Source of the DNA: an uncultured Chitinophaga sp.
GTDB taxonomy: Bacteria > Bacteroidota > Bacteroidia > Chitinophagales > Chitinophagaceae
DNA length: 64,000 bases
Direction: 5' to 3'
NCBI RefSeq assembly: GCF_902168175.1
Contig: NZ_CABHOU010000076.1
Location: 1-64,000 of the forward strand
The position numbers and the translations under genes were made by a program. The notes beneath the pieces are model-generated. The model searched no databases and was not told the origin of the DNA. It saw nothing but the letters and a program-made list of their open reading frames with translations. This document shows positions 47,082 to 54,169 of this stretch, one piece after another (within the stretch, counting starts at the first letter, position 1; every line of letters begins with the position of its first letter).

Positions 47082-48131
47082 TTAAAATTTCATTTGTAAG
47101 CCCCAGCGTGTAGCAAGCCGCTGTGCCTCTTTTTGAGTCAGATGAATTACGGCAGCATGTTTAGGCGATGAGAAGTTAGTGGCTTTCATCACGCCCTCGT
47201 TAAAATGTCCCAGGTCTTTGAAATGCACAAAGTCCGTAGTTTCACTAAAGCCGAAATTATGAGGCTGTACGCCATAAATATCATACATCAATACATACTT
47301 ATCGGTGCCGGTCCGCTGCCATACATTTGGTGCTTCGCAGGCTTTTGGCTCGGGATCATACCAGGCCGGATCATATACATATCCGCTGTTAATGGAGTCG
47401 GATACAGCTTGTTTAATGCCGGGTCCCCCATCGTGCGCCACGTAAAACAAGTGGTACTTACCATTAGCATAGGTAATGTCACCGTCGATCGTGGTTTTAC
47501 CTGCTACCGGGTATTTAAACAGTAATTGCGGTGCGGTTTCCAGTTTGGTAAACGCATCATCAACATAACTATAGTACATACTGTTTATGCCATTTTTAAA
47601 ACGCATAGTGAAGTAGAGCATCAGCTTTTTCTTCACAGGGTCCCAGGTAGTTTCCGGTGCCCAGGCACAGCCTATGCTGTCGAGTTCCGGAAAGGCTTTA
47701 TCTACCCTTAAATTGGTGCGCGACCAGTGAATCAGGTCGTCCGATTTCATGAGTACGATGGCATTATTGTTTCCCCAGCCATATGTTTTACCATCACGTT
47801 CCCATTCGGTACTGCGGTAGCCTGCTTTTTGCGCAAATATGTGCAGGTCGGTAAGGGCCAGGTAGAACATACCGTTGGGCGCGTGGAAGATGTGCGGGTC
47901 GCGGATGCCTTTTTGTAGGGCAATCGTATCGCCGGCTATCACTGGTTTTGCATGATTGACGTCGGTGAATGTGTAGCCATCGTTGCTCAGCGCCATGTAT
48001 AAACCATGGGTGTCATCTTTAAAATACACCATCAGGTAAGCGCTTTTGTCTTGCCCTTTCTTTTTCTGCTGTGCGCAGGCCCCTGTTGTTACAGCCAGAA
48101 CGGTGAGTAATAAAAAGAACGATCGTTTCAT
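47082..48131 (-). CDS. GH43-like glycosidase
   Basis: 349 residues. The signal peptide ends VTTGACAQQ, with the Cys positioned as a possible lipobox. Candidate triad: Asp78 in GIRDPHIF, Asp in TTIDGDITY and Glu in KACEAPNVW. It is a paralogue of the protein at 7293-8243 (shared RDPHI, MKS.DLI.W, WAP.T, IDGDI, PGIK.AVSD). It lies 9 bases from the upstream GH43 and 10 from the downstream GH51, so all three share a transcript. Likely an arabinofuranosidase or related exo-enzyme. Confidence 0.88.
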   Translation of the reverse strand: MKRSFFLLLTVLAVTTGACAQQKKKGQDKSAYLMVYFKDDTHGLYMALSNDGYTFTDVNHAKPVIAGDTIALQKGIRDPHIFHAPNGMFYLALTDLHIFAQKAGYRSTEWERDGKTYGWGNNNAIVLMKSDDLIHWSRTNLRVDKAFPELDSIGCAWAPETTWDPVKKKLMLYFTMRFKNGINSMYYSYVDDAFTKLETAPQLLFKYPVAGKTTIDGDITYANGKYHLFYVAHDGGPGIKQAVSDSINSGYVYDPAWYDPEPKACEAPNVWQRTGTDKYVLMYDIYGVQPHNFGFSETTDFVHFKDLGHFNEGVMKATNFSSPKHAAVIHLTQKEAQRLATRWGLQMKF

Positions 48132-48140
48132 ACGCTTAAT

Positions 48141-49148
48141 TTATTTGCGTAAAGGCGATATACCTTTATGTGTGGGGACGGTGGTTTTAATGCGGCCATC
48201 GGCCTCAAATTCCAGCCTGTCAATACATACTTCGCGGTTATATCCTGCCGCACGGCCCATGTGAATGCCTTTAGGGTAATTAAAACGGTGGTAAACGATA
48301 TACCATTCGTCTTTACCCGGCCGCTGTAATACGGAGTGATGACCGGTACCGTATATACTGTCGGTCTCGTTTTTCGTGATCATGAAATTGTTATCCGGCA
48401 CCTTTATTTTGCTCAATGGCCCGTCGGCGGTACCGTAACGTACGCGGTAGTTTGGGTCGCGGGTATCGTTTTCTGACCAGGAGAAGTAATACTGGCCGTT
48501 ACGGAAAAACACATAGGTGCCTTCGTTATAGGTTTTATCCGGGGTAAGGATTTTAGTAGTACCTGGCACCAGCGAAACCATATCCTCTGCCAGTTCTGCA
48601 CCGGCCATATAACCGTTGCCCCAGTACAGGTAGGTTTTGCCTGATTTTGGATCTGTAAATACGTCCGGATCTATCTGCTGACCACGATTTACGCCTTCCG
48701 GGAATTTGTCGATCAGCGGTTTGCCCGAATCTATGAACGGTCCGGTCGGATTATCGGCTACGGCCACGCCTATTTTCTGCTTGGCGGTGAAGTAGTAGAA
48801 GTATTTATATTTACCGTTGATCTTTTTCTCTATAATGCAGGGCGCCCATGCATTTCCGTCCGCCCAGGTTACATCTTTTCCCAGTTGTATAATGATACCC
48901 TCATCTTTCCAGTCCACCAGGTTTTTAGAGGAGAATACTTTGAAATAGTTGCCCGCCCAGTTGGTAAATCCATCACTGGTAGGGTAGAGGTAGTATTTGC
49001 CGGTTTTTTCGGCGTACAGGATGTCCGGATCGGCATAAAGGCCCTTCAATACCGGGTTGTGGTTCGCGCTTTTTTTAGCTGCTTTTTGCGCCGTGGCGGC
49101 AACAGCAATACTCAGACAGAGCGGCAGGAATATCCAGCTTTTTATCAT
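48141..49148 (-). CDS. GH43 glycosidase
   Basis: 335 residues from the ATG at 49148 (MIKSWIFLPLCLSIAVAATAQ, signal peptide). The frame extends 13 codons upstream, but those residues spoil the signal peptide. Candidate triad: Asp40 in LYADPDILY, Asp in QQIDPDVFTD and Glu in YNEGTYVFF. A conserved His in GTGHHSVLQ matches the GH43 metal-coordinating position. It differs clearly from the other two GH43-like proteins and is closer to classical GH43 arabinosidases/xylosidases. First gene of the minus-strand GH43-GH43-GH51 operon. Confidence 0.92.
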   Translation of the reverse strand: MIKSWIFLPLCLSIAVAATAQKAAKKSANHNPVLKGLYADPDILYAEKTGKYYLYPTSDGFTNWAGNYFKVFSSKNLVDWKDEGIIIQLGKDVTWADGNAWAPCIIEKKINGKYKYFYYFTAKQKIGVAVADNPTGPFIDSGKPLIDKFPEGVNRGQQIDPDVFTDPKSGKTYLYWGNGYMAGAELAEDMVSLVPGTTKILTPDKTYNEGTYVFFRNGQYYFSWSENDTRDPNYRVRYGTADGPLSKIKVPDNNFMITKNETDSIYGTGHHSVLQRPGKDEWYIVYHRFNYPKGIHMGRAAGYNREVCIDRLEFEADGRIKTTVPTHKGISPLRK

Positions 49149-49184
49149 AACGGAAATATCTTTTAATTTGGTTAAAGGGAACGA

Positions 49185-49216
49185 CAAAATAGCAATAAAA
49201 AGTGTGAAACTGACAA
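49185..49216 (-). promoter_or_regulatory. Candidate promoter of the GH43-GH43-GH51 operon
   Basis: On the minus strand TTG (49216-49214) is followed after 22 bases by TATTTTG (49191-49185), close to the Bacteroidota TTG-N17-23-TAnnTTTG pattern, about 37 bases before the ATG. Confidence 0.35.
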
Positions 49217-49283
49217 TTAAAAATGAGGAGCGGCATTACCGCCCATAAAAATGCCTCCCGGTACGAGTTTTTAATTTAACTCA

Positions 49284-49323
49284 TATTGATTAAATTTATC
49301 TTTTAAATTATGGTTAATCAATA
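49284..49323. promoter_or_regulatory. 10-bp inverted repeat in the divergent gap
   Basis: TATTGATTAA (49284-49293) and TTAATCAATA (49314-49323) are perfect complements with a 20-base spacer, giving a 30-bp centre-to-centre distance (about three helical turns). It lies between the minus-strand arabinosidase operon and the gene at 49344. Candidate operator; it may also shape the leader of the 49344 gene, as it ends 20 bases before that ATG. Confidence 0.45.
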
Positions 49324-49343
49324 CCCACATTCCCTATTTAGTT

Positions 49344-50810
49344 ATGAAGTTGTTCCTGTTCATTTTATGTTTGGTCCCGGTTGTGCTGCAGGCGCAGGAA
49401 GCTACCATTAAAATTAAATCGTACGCTCAACACAGGCCGATAGCGGTATTGAAGCCGGTAGAAGGGAATTATTTCGTGACCAGTACCAACTGGATCTCGC
49501 GTAACGAACAGGGCGAATACCTGATAGAAAACGACCTCACCACGGCGGGCGCAGTGGAAATTGTATTAGACAGACGTATTTACCTGCTGTATGTACAACC
49601 CGGGAAAAGCTACGAGATAATGGATAGCCGCTTCCAATTCCTCAAAATAGTAGCCGACGATGCGGAGGGACAACTGGAACTACAAATGTCCGTAAGGCCG
49701 GAAGCCTACCAGGATAAGGCCCGGCAGATGCTTTCCCGCGACCGGGGATTTAAATATTGCTATTGGAAATTGCAGTCGGAATGTGAAACGCAGTTGCTGG
49801 TGTTTAAACGATTGTTACGTAAAAACAAGATAACCCCCGGGTTTTATGATTATACCCAACGCCTCATCACACTTTATTACGCCTGTGTAATGGCGGATAT
49901 CATGCGGGTAGAAACACGTGAGCTCGTATATGATCCTAAGGAGAAGGGTTATAGTGCGGAGAAGCTGGAAAAGGCCGCCAGGCGCTGGAAGGAAATTTTA
50001 CAGTTCTGTAATGTGTCGTTCCCCAAAAACCGGGTGGCGCGTAATTACAATATTTACTTTAGTCTCATAAACGGGTTGTATTATGGCGGATTTCTTCCCT
50101 CTGTAGCGCAGCAACGGCTTATAATACCCACTACCCAGCATGCTTACATCAAAAATACATTCGCCACTATCGAAAAACACTATCCGGAGGAGCCGCTGAA
50201 GGAATACCTGCTGGCCTCTATGATAGCAGGGATGATTCAAAACGGAGAATCAGGTACGCTGATACTGGAAGCGGAACAATACTTCGAAAAACTGTACCCC
50301 GCCAGTATTTATCTTCCTTACATTTTACCTGGCGCCGAAAGGGTAAAAAAGTTCCAGGAGGGGGTAAAAGCGCGCGTATCCGACAAGCAGTTGCTAATAC
50401 CGCAGTCCGACACGATTTCCTCACTGGAGTCGCTGGGCGAAAGGTTCCGCGGCAAAACGGTGTACCTGAGCCTGTGGTCGCCCAACAGTAACGGCAGCAA
50501 ACAGGCTTTCGCCTACAACGATTCCCTTAAAAACTTTTTGCAGGACAGAGGGGTGGAGATGGTATACATTGCCATGGACGAAGCTTTGCAGGAAATCAGC
50601 TGGAAAGACATGATCGCCTACCTGCAGCTCGATGGCTGGCATATGCAGGCTAATCATGCGTTGATGGTATCGCTGGCGGAACACTTTGGCGATGGCAAGC
50701 AGCTTCATATACCCGCTCACGGCCTTATGAAAGACGGCAAACTGGTAGAAACGAAGGCGGCCTGGCACGACGAGCTCGACAAACTGGCCGAGCAGCTCGC
50801 GGAGAAGTGA
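49344..50810 (+). CDS. TlpA-like thioredoxin-fold protein lacking the CxxC motif
   Basis: 488 residues, signal peptide MKLFLFILCLVPVVLQAQ. Residues about 20-110 resemble the beta-rich N-terminal domain of Bacteroidota TlpA-like proteins (AGAVEIVLDRRIYLLYVQPGKSYEI). The middle (about 125-345) is helical. Residues about 365-485 have the thioredoxin pattern: GKTVYLSLWSPNSNGSKQAF stands where active members read DFWATWCGPCK, and LHIPAHGLMKDGKLV stands at the cis-Pro/beta-hairpin region. Both catalytic cysteines are missing. It is probably periplasmic or outer-membrane associated, and not a redox enzyme. The role is unknown; the fold call is by motif only. Confidence 0.72.
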   Translation: MKLFLFILCLVPVVLQAQEATIKIKSYAQHRPIAVLKPVEGNYFVTSTNWISRNEQGEYLIENDLTTAGAVEIVLDRRIYLLYVQPGKSYEIMDSRFQFLKIVADDAEGQLELQMSVRPEAYQDKARQMLSRDRGFKYCYWKLQSECETQLLVFKRLLRKNKITPGFYDYTQRLITLYYACVMADIMRVETRELVYDPKEKGYSAEKLEKAARRWKEILQFCNVSFPKNRVARNYNIYFSLINGLYYGGFLPSVAQQRLIIPTTQHAYIKNTFATIEKHYPEEPLKEYLLASMIAGMIQNGESGTLILEAEQYFEKLYPASIYLPYILPGAERVKKFQEGVKARVSDKQLLIPQSDTISSLESLGERFRGKTVYLSLWSPNSNGSKQAFAYNDSLKNFLQDRGVEMVYIAMDEALQEISWKDMIAYLQLDGWHMQANHALMVSLAEHFGDGKQLHIPAHGLMKDGKLVETKAAWHDELDKLAEQLAEK

Positions 50811-50876
50811 CCCCTCATCAATTTGTCATGAAAAAGTGCTGTCAATGGTTATTTTTGTCCATTGCAAAACTACGTC

Positions 50877-52367
50877 ATGAAAAAACTTATCCTGGGCGCG
50901 CTATTTGTCGTGGCTACCATAACGGCCCGCGCGCAACAGCCCAATGTGATCTTTATATGTGCCGATGATCTTGGCTACGGCGACGTTAGCAGTTACGGCG
51001 CTACTCGGTTAAAAACACCCAATATCGATAAACTGGCGGCTAAGGGCGTGCGCTTTACCAATGGGCACTGCACCTCGGCTACCTGTACCCCTTCGCGTTA
51101 TGCGATTATGACAGGGCAGTACCCCTGGCGTAAAAATGCACAAATACTTCCCGGCGATGCCGCGTTGATCATACCCACCAATAAACTTACGCTGCCCGCT
51201 GTATTCCGTAAGGCGGGTTACACCACCGGCGTAGTGGGCAAATGGCACCTGGGCCTGGGCAGTCAGACTGCCAAGAACTGGAATGCAGAGGTAAAGCCAG
51301 GCCCCAACGAGGTAGGTTTCGACTATTCCTTTATTTTCCCAGCCACGGCCGACCGTGTGCCTACAGTGTTCATGGAAAACCGCCATGTACTGGGGCTCGA
51401 TGATAAAGATCCCATACAGGTGGATTATACGAAGAAAGTAGGCAACGACCCTACCGGGCTGGAACATCCGGAATTGCTGAAAATGCAGGCTTCTCCGAAC
51501 CATGGGCACAACCAGACGATCGTGAACGGTATTGGCCGCATAGGGTACATGACCGGCGGTACAAAAGCGCGTTGGGTGGATGAGGAGGTGTCGTTCACCT
51601 TCCTGTCGAAAGCGCAGGCGTTTATTCGCAGCAATAGCAAAAAGCCTTTCTTCCTGTACCTGGCCGTTACGGAGCCGCATGTGCCCCGTATGCCGGCCAC
51701 AATTTTCAGGGGCAAAAGTGGCCTTGGTTACCGCGGCGATGCTATTCTGCAGCTCGACTGGACAGTTGGCGAGATTATGGCTCAACTGGAAAGCAGCGGC
51801 ATAACCAACAATACATTGATCGTTTTTTCCAGCGATAACGGCCCCGTAGTAGATGATGGGTATGCGGACGAAGCCGTAACGCTGCTTAACGGTCATACCC
51901 CCGCAGGCCCGCTGCGCGGAGGTAAATACAGTGCGTTTGAAGGCGGCACACGTGTGCCCTTTATTGTCAGTTGGCCAGGTGGTATTAAACCCGGTGTGTC
52001 CGACGCGTTGGTTTGTCAGCTCGACTTCATTGCCTCTTTTGCGAAACTTTTACAGGTAAATGTACCGGCCGGGGAGGCTACAGACAGCGAAGAGCAGTTA
52101 GACGCGCTGCTCGGCAAATCCAGGCAGGGCCGTAAGGTATTAGTGCAGCAGGGCGGCGCTATGTCGCTGGTAAAGGATAAATGGAAGTACATAGAACCTT
52201 CGCCGGGGCCTGCTGTGCTGAAACTGACAAATACAGAAAGCGGTAGCCTGGGCGGGGCGCAGTTGTATAACCTGCAAACAGACATCGGTGAGCAGCAGAA
52301 CCTGGCGGCTAAATATCCTGAGAAGGTGATGGAGCTGAAAGAAGCGTTGGATAAGGTCAGAAAGTAG
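50877..52367 (+). CDS. S1-family sulfatase
   Basis: 496 residues from ATG 50877 (MKKLILGALFVVATITARAQ, signal peptide); the TTG at 50862 is not needed. The metal-binding start FICADDLGYGDVSSYG and the signature CTPSR at Cys70 (site of formylglycine formation) are intact, followed by MTGQYPW and VGKWHLG. IVFSSDNGPV near residue 320 supplies further metal ligands. The C-terminal region is arylsulfatase-like (LYNLQTDIGEQQNLAAKYPEKVMEL). It removes sulfate esters from a glycan in the periplasm and needs a formylglycine-generating enzyme, which is not in this window. Confidence 0.94.
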   Translation: MKKLILGALFVVATITARAQQPNVIFICADDLGYGDVSSYGATRLKTPNIDKLAAKGVRFTNGHCTSATCTPSRYAIMTGQYPWRKNAQILPGDAALIIPTNKLTLPAVFRKAGYTTGVVGKWHLGLGSQTAKNWNAEVKPGPNEVGFDYSFIFPATADRVPTVFMENRHVLGLDDKDPIQVDYTKKVGNDPTGLEHPELLKMQASPNHGHNQTIVNGIGRIGYMTGGTKARWVDEEVSFTFLSKAQAFIRSNSKKPFFLYLAVTEPHVPRMPATIFRGKSGLGYRGDAILQLDWTVGEIMAQLESSGITNNTLIVFSSDNGPVVDDGYADEAVTLLNGHTPAGPLRGGKYSAFEGGTRVPFIVSWPGGIKPGVSDALVCQLDFIASFAKLLQVNVPAGEATDSEEQLDALLGKSRQGRKVLVQQGGAMSLVKDKWKYIEPSPGPAVLKLTNTESGSLGGAQLYNLQTDIGEQQNLAAKYPEKVMELKEALDKVRK

Positions 52368-52524
52368 GCGTATAGGCCATGGCGTTATGGTAACTCATCG
52401 ACATTATAAGGCTTATTGTTGGGGCGTAATTACATCTCCTCTGGTCATTTTTTGAAAAACCTTAAGGATATATTGCTTATTTTACTACAAGTACGTCAAA
52501 CACATCACCCAAATTAATAACGTT

Positions 52525-53622
52525 ATGAACACCCGTCGTGACTTCCTCCAGAAAGTAGCCGCATCCGCACTTATATTGCCATTACCGTCTTGGGCCTTAA
52601 GCGCGCCTAAGTATGATGGTCCTGTATTACGCGTGGCCCTTATGGGCCTTGGCGGTTACGCCACCCGCGTGGCCGATGCCATGAGAGATTGCAAGAAAGC
52701 CAAACTGGTAGGCGCTATCAGCGGTACGCCCGATAAACTAACGAACTGGCAAAGCAAGTACGGTATTCCGGAAAAGAACTGCTACAACTATCAAACATTC
52801 TCCAATATCAGGAACAATCCCGATATAGATGCAGTGTATATTACGACGCCCAATTCCCTACACCACAGCCAGGTGTTACAGGCTGCTGCGGCCGGTAAAC
52901 ATGTGCTCTGTGAAAAGCCGATGGCGCTGAATGCCAAAGAGGGGGCCGAAATGGTGGCTGCCTGTAAAAAGGCTGGTGTGAAGCTGCTGGTGGGCTACCG
53001 GATGCACTTTGAGCCTAAAACGCTGGAAGTAATACGCATGCGTAACAGCGGTGAGTTCGGTAAAATCCTGTTCTTCCAGGGACTCTGCGGCTTCCGTATT
53101 GGCGATCCTACACAATGGAGATTAAACAGAGAACTGGCCGGTGGCGGCTCGCTGATGGATATTGGTATTTACGCGATTAACGGTACGCGTTACATGGTGG
53201 GAGAGGAACCTGTTTGGGTTACCGCCCAGGAAACGAAAACCGATAAAGTGAAGTTCAAAGAAGGGGTAGATGAAACCATCCAGTTTCAGTTCGGTTTCCC
53301 GAGCGGGGCGGTAGCCTCCTGCCTATCTACCTACAGCATGAATAACCTCGATCGCTTTTTCCTGAACGGAGAAAAGGGTTTTGCCGAAATGCAGCCTTCC
53401 ACTGGTTACGGCCCCATCAAAGGCCGCACGAACAAAGGCGAACTTACCCAACCGCATGCCACGCATCAAATGGTACAAATGGAAGAGATGGCCGATATCA
53501 TCCTTAATGGTAAACAGCCTATTGTACCGGTAGATGGGGAAGAGGGGCTGAAAGACCTGAAGATCATTGATGCTATTTACCTCGCTGTTAAGACCGGTAA
53601 AAAGGTGCCTTTGAATCTGTAG
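52525..53622 (+). CDS. Tat-exported Gfo/Idh/MocA-family oxidoreductase
   Basis: 365 residues. A twin-arginine signal (NTRRDFLQKVAASALILPLPSWALS) precedes a Rossmann domain (VALMGLGGYATRVADAMRD). The family EKP motif with Lys131 (VLCEKPMALN) and a C-terminal GFO_IDH_MocA_C-type domain (GGSLMDIGIYAINGTRYM) are clear. The Tat signal suggests export with a bound NAD(P) cofactor, as in glucose-fructose oxidoreductase-like proteins; some family members act as retaining glycosidases through NAD. Substrate unknown. It lies 157 bases after the sulfatase and is followed by a hairpin. Confidence 0.9.
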   Translation: MNTRRDFLQKVAASALILPLPSWALSAPKYDGPVLRVALMGLGGYATRVADAMRDCKKAKLVGAISGTPDKLTNWQSKYGIPEKNCYNYQTFSNIRNNPDIDAVYITTPNSLHHSQVLQAAAAGKHVLCEKPMALNAKEGAEMVAACKKAGVKLLVGYRMHFEPKTLEVIRMRNSGEFGKILFFQGLCGFRIGDPTQWRLNRELAGGGSLMDIGIYAINGTRYMVGEEPVWVTAQETKTDKVKFKEGVDETIQFQFGFPSGAVASCLSTYSMNNLDRFFLNGEKGFAEMQPSTGYGPIKGRTNKGELTQPHATHQMVQMEEMADIILNGKQPIVPVDGEEGLKDLKIIDAIYLAVKTGKKVPLNL

Positions 53623-53668
53623 CGGATGGGAATAGGAAGGAATATTGTAAGCGTTAACTAAAATAGTA

Positions 53669-53701
53669 CGAAGGCTGGCCAGCGGAACTGGTCAGCCTTC
53701 A
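53669..53701 (+). terminator. Hairpin after the oxidoreductase gene
   Basis: GAAGGCTGGCCAG pairs with CTGGTCAGCCTTC (one mismatch/wobble). There is almost no T-run, so termination is probable but not strong. Confidence 0.55.
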
Positions 53702-53765
53702 TTGCTCCCGCCAGTCATCCGGGAAATTCAACCAGTTTTCATTTTGTCGTGTTTGTACAAAGGAA

Positions 53766-54104
53766 ATGATAACCAGTTTGAGCTTTTTCAGCGACAATGT
53801 GACTTTTTCGGACATCAATACCGAGTGGGGTAAAACTGCTAATAAAACAGAAACAAAAGCAGCCTGGCAGAAGTTTTTGCAGGATTTTGAGATCAAAAGT
53901 ATAGAGCAGGTAGGCTACCCCGATTTACTGGAGTATGAAGTGAATGGATCAAAAGATGTATTGTCGTGGTGGAAATACAACCTGGTACGCAAGTCTGACA
54001 AAAAAGCGATCATACTTCCTATCCATTTCTGCGACAGCTTTGATGAAGATGGAAAAATAGTGGAAGAGATCAGCTACTACAGTGAGTCTTTGTTAAGAAA
54101 GTAA
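53766..54104 (+). CDS. Small NTF2/SnoaL-like protein, possibly truncated
   Basis: 112 residues. SFFSDNVTFSDINTEWGKTANKTETKAAWQKFL and LSWWKYNLVRKSDKKAIILPIHFCDSFDEDGKIVEEISYYSE resemble the second half of an NTF2/SnoaL-like cone fold, but the usual N-terminal helix pair is absent. The frame stays open upstream of the ATG (for example FNQFSFCRVCTKE), with no start codon, which may mean an eroded 5' end. Function unknown. Confidence 0.5.
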   Translation: MITSLSFFSDNVTFSDINTEWGKTANKTETKAAWQKFLQDFEIKSIEQVGYPDLLEYEVNGSKDVLSWWKYNLVRKSDKKAIILPIHFCDSFDEDGKIVEEISYYSESLLRK

Positions 54105-54131
54105 AGTAATATAAATAGGTTGGCCCCAAAT

Positions 54132-54169
54132 GTGGAAGAGCGCGCCCCTTTTGTGGGTGCGCTTCCATT
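54132..54169 (-). terminator. Possible terminator of the TPR histidine kinase
   Basis: Minus-strand GGAAGCGC pairs with GCGCTCTTCC with a bulge, directly after the stop codon. There is no strong T-run. Confidence 0.4.

Noticed and set aside
51009..51896. 295-residue minus-strand ORF
   Set aside because: It is antisense to the catalytic part of the sulfatase, which has intact active-site motifs; no independent coding evidence.
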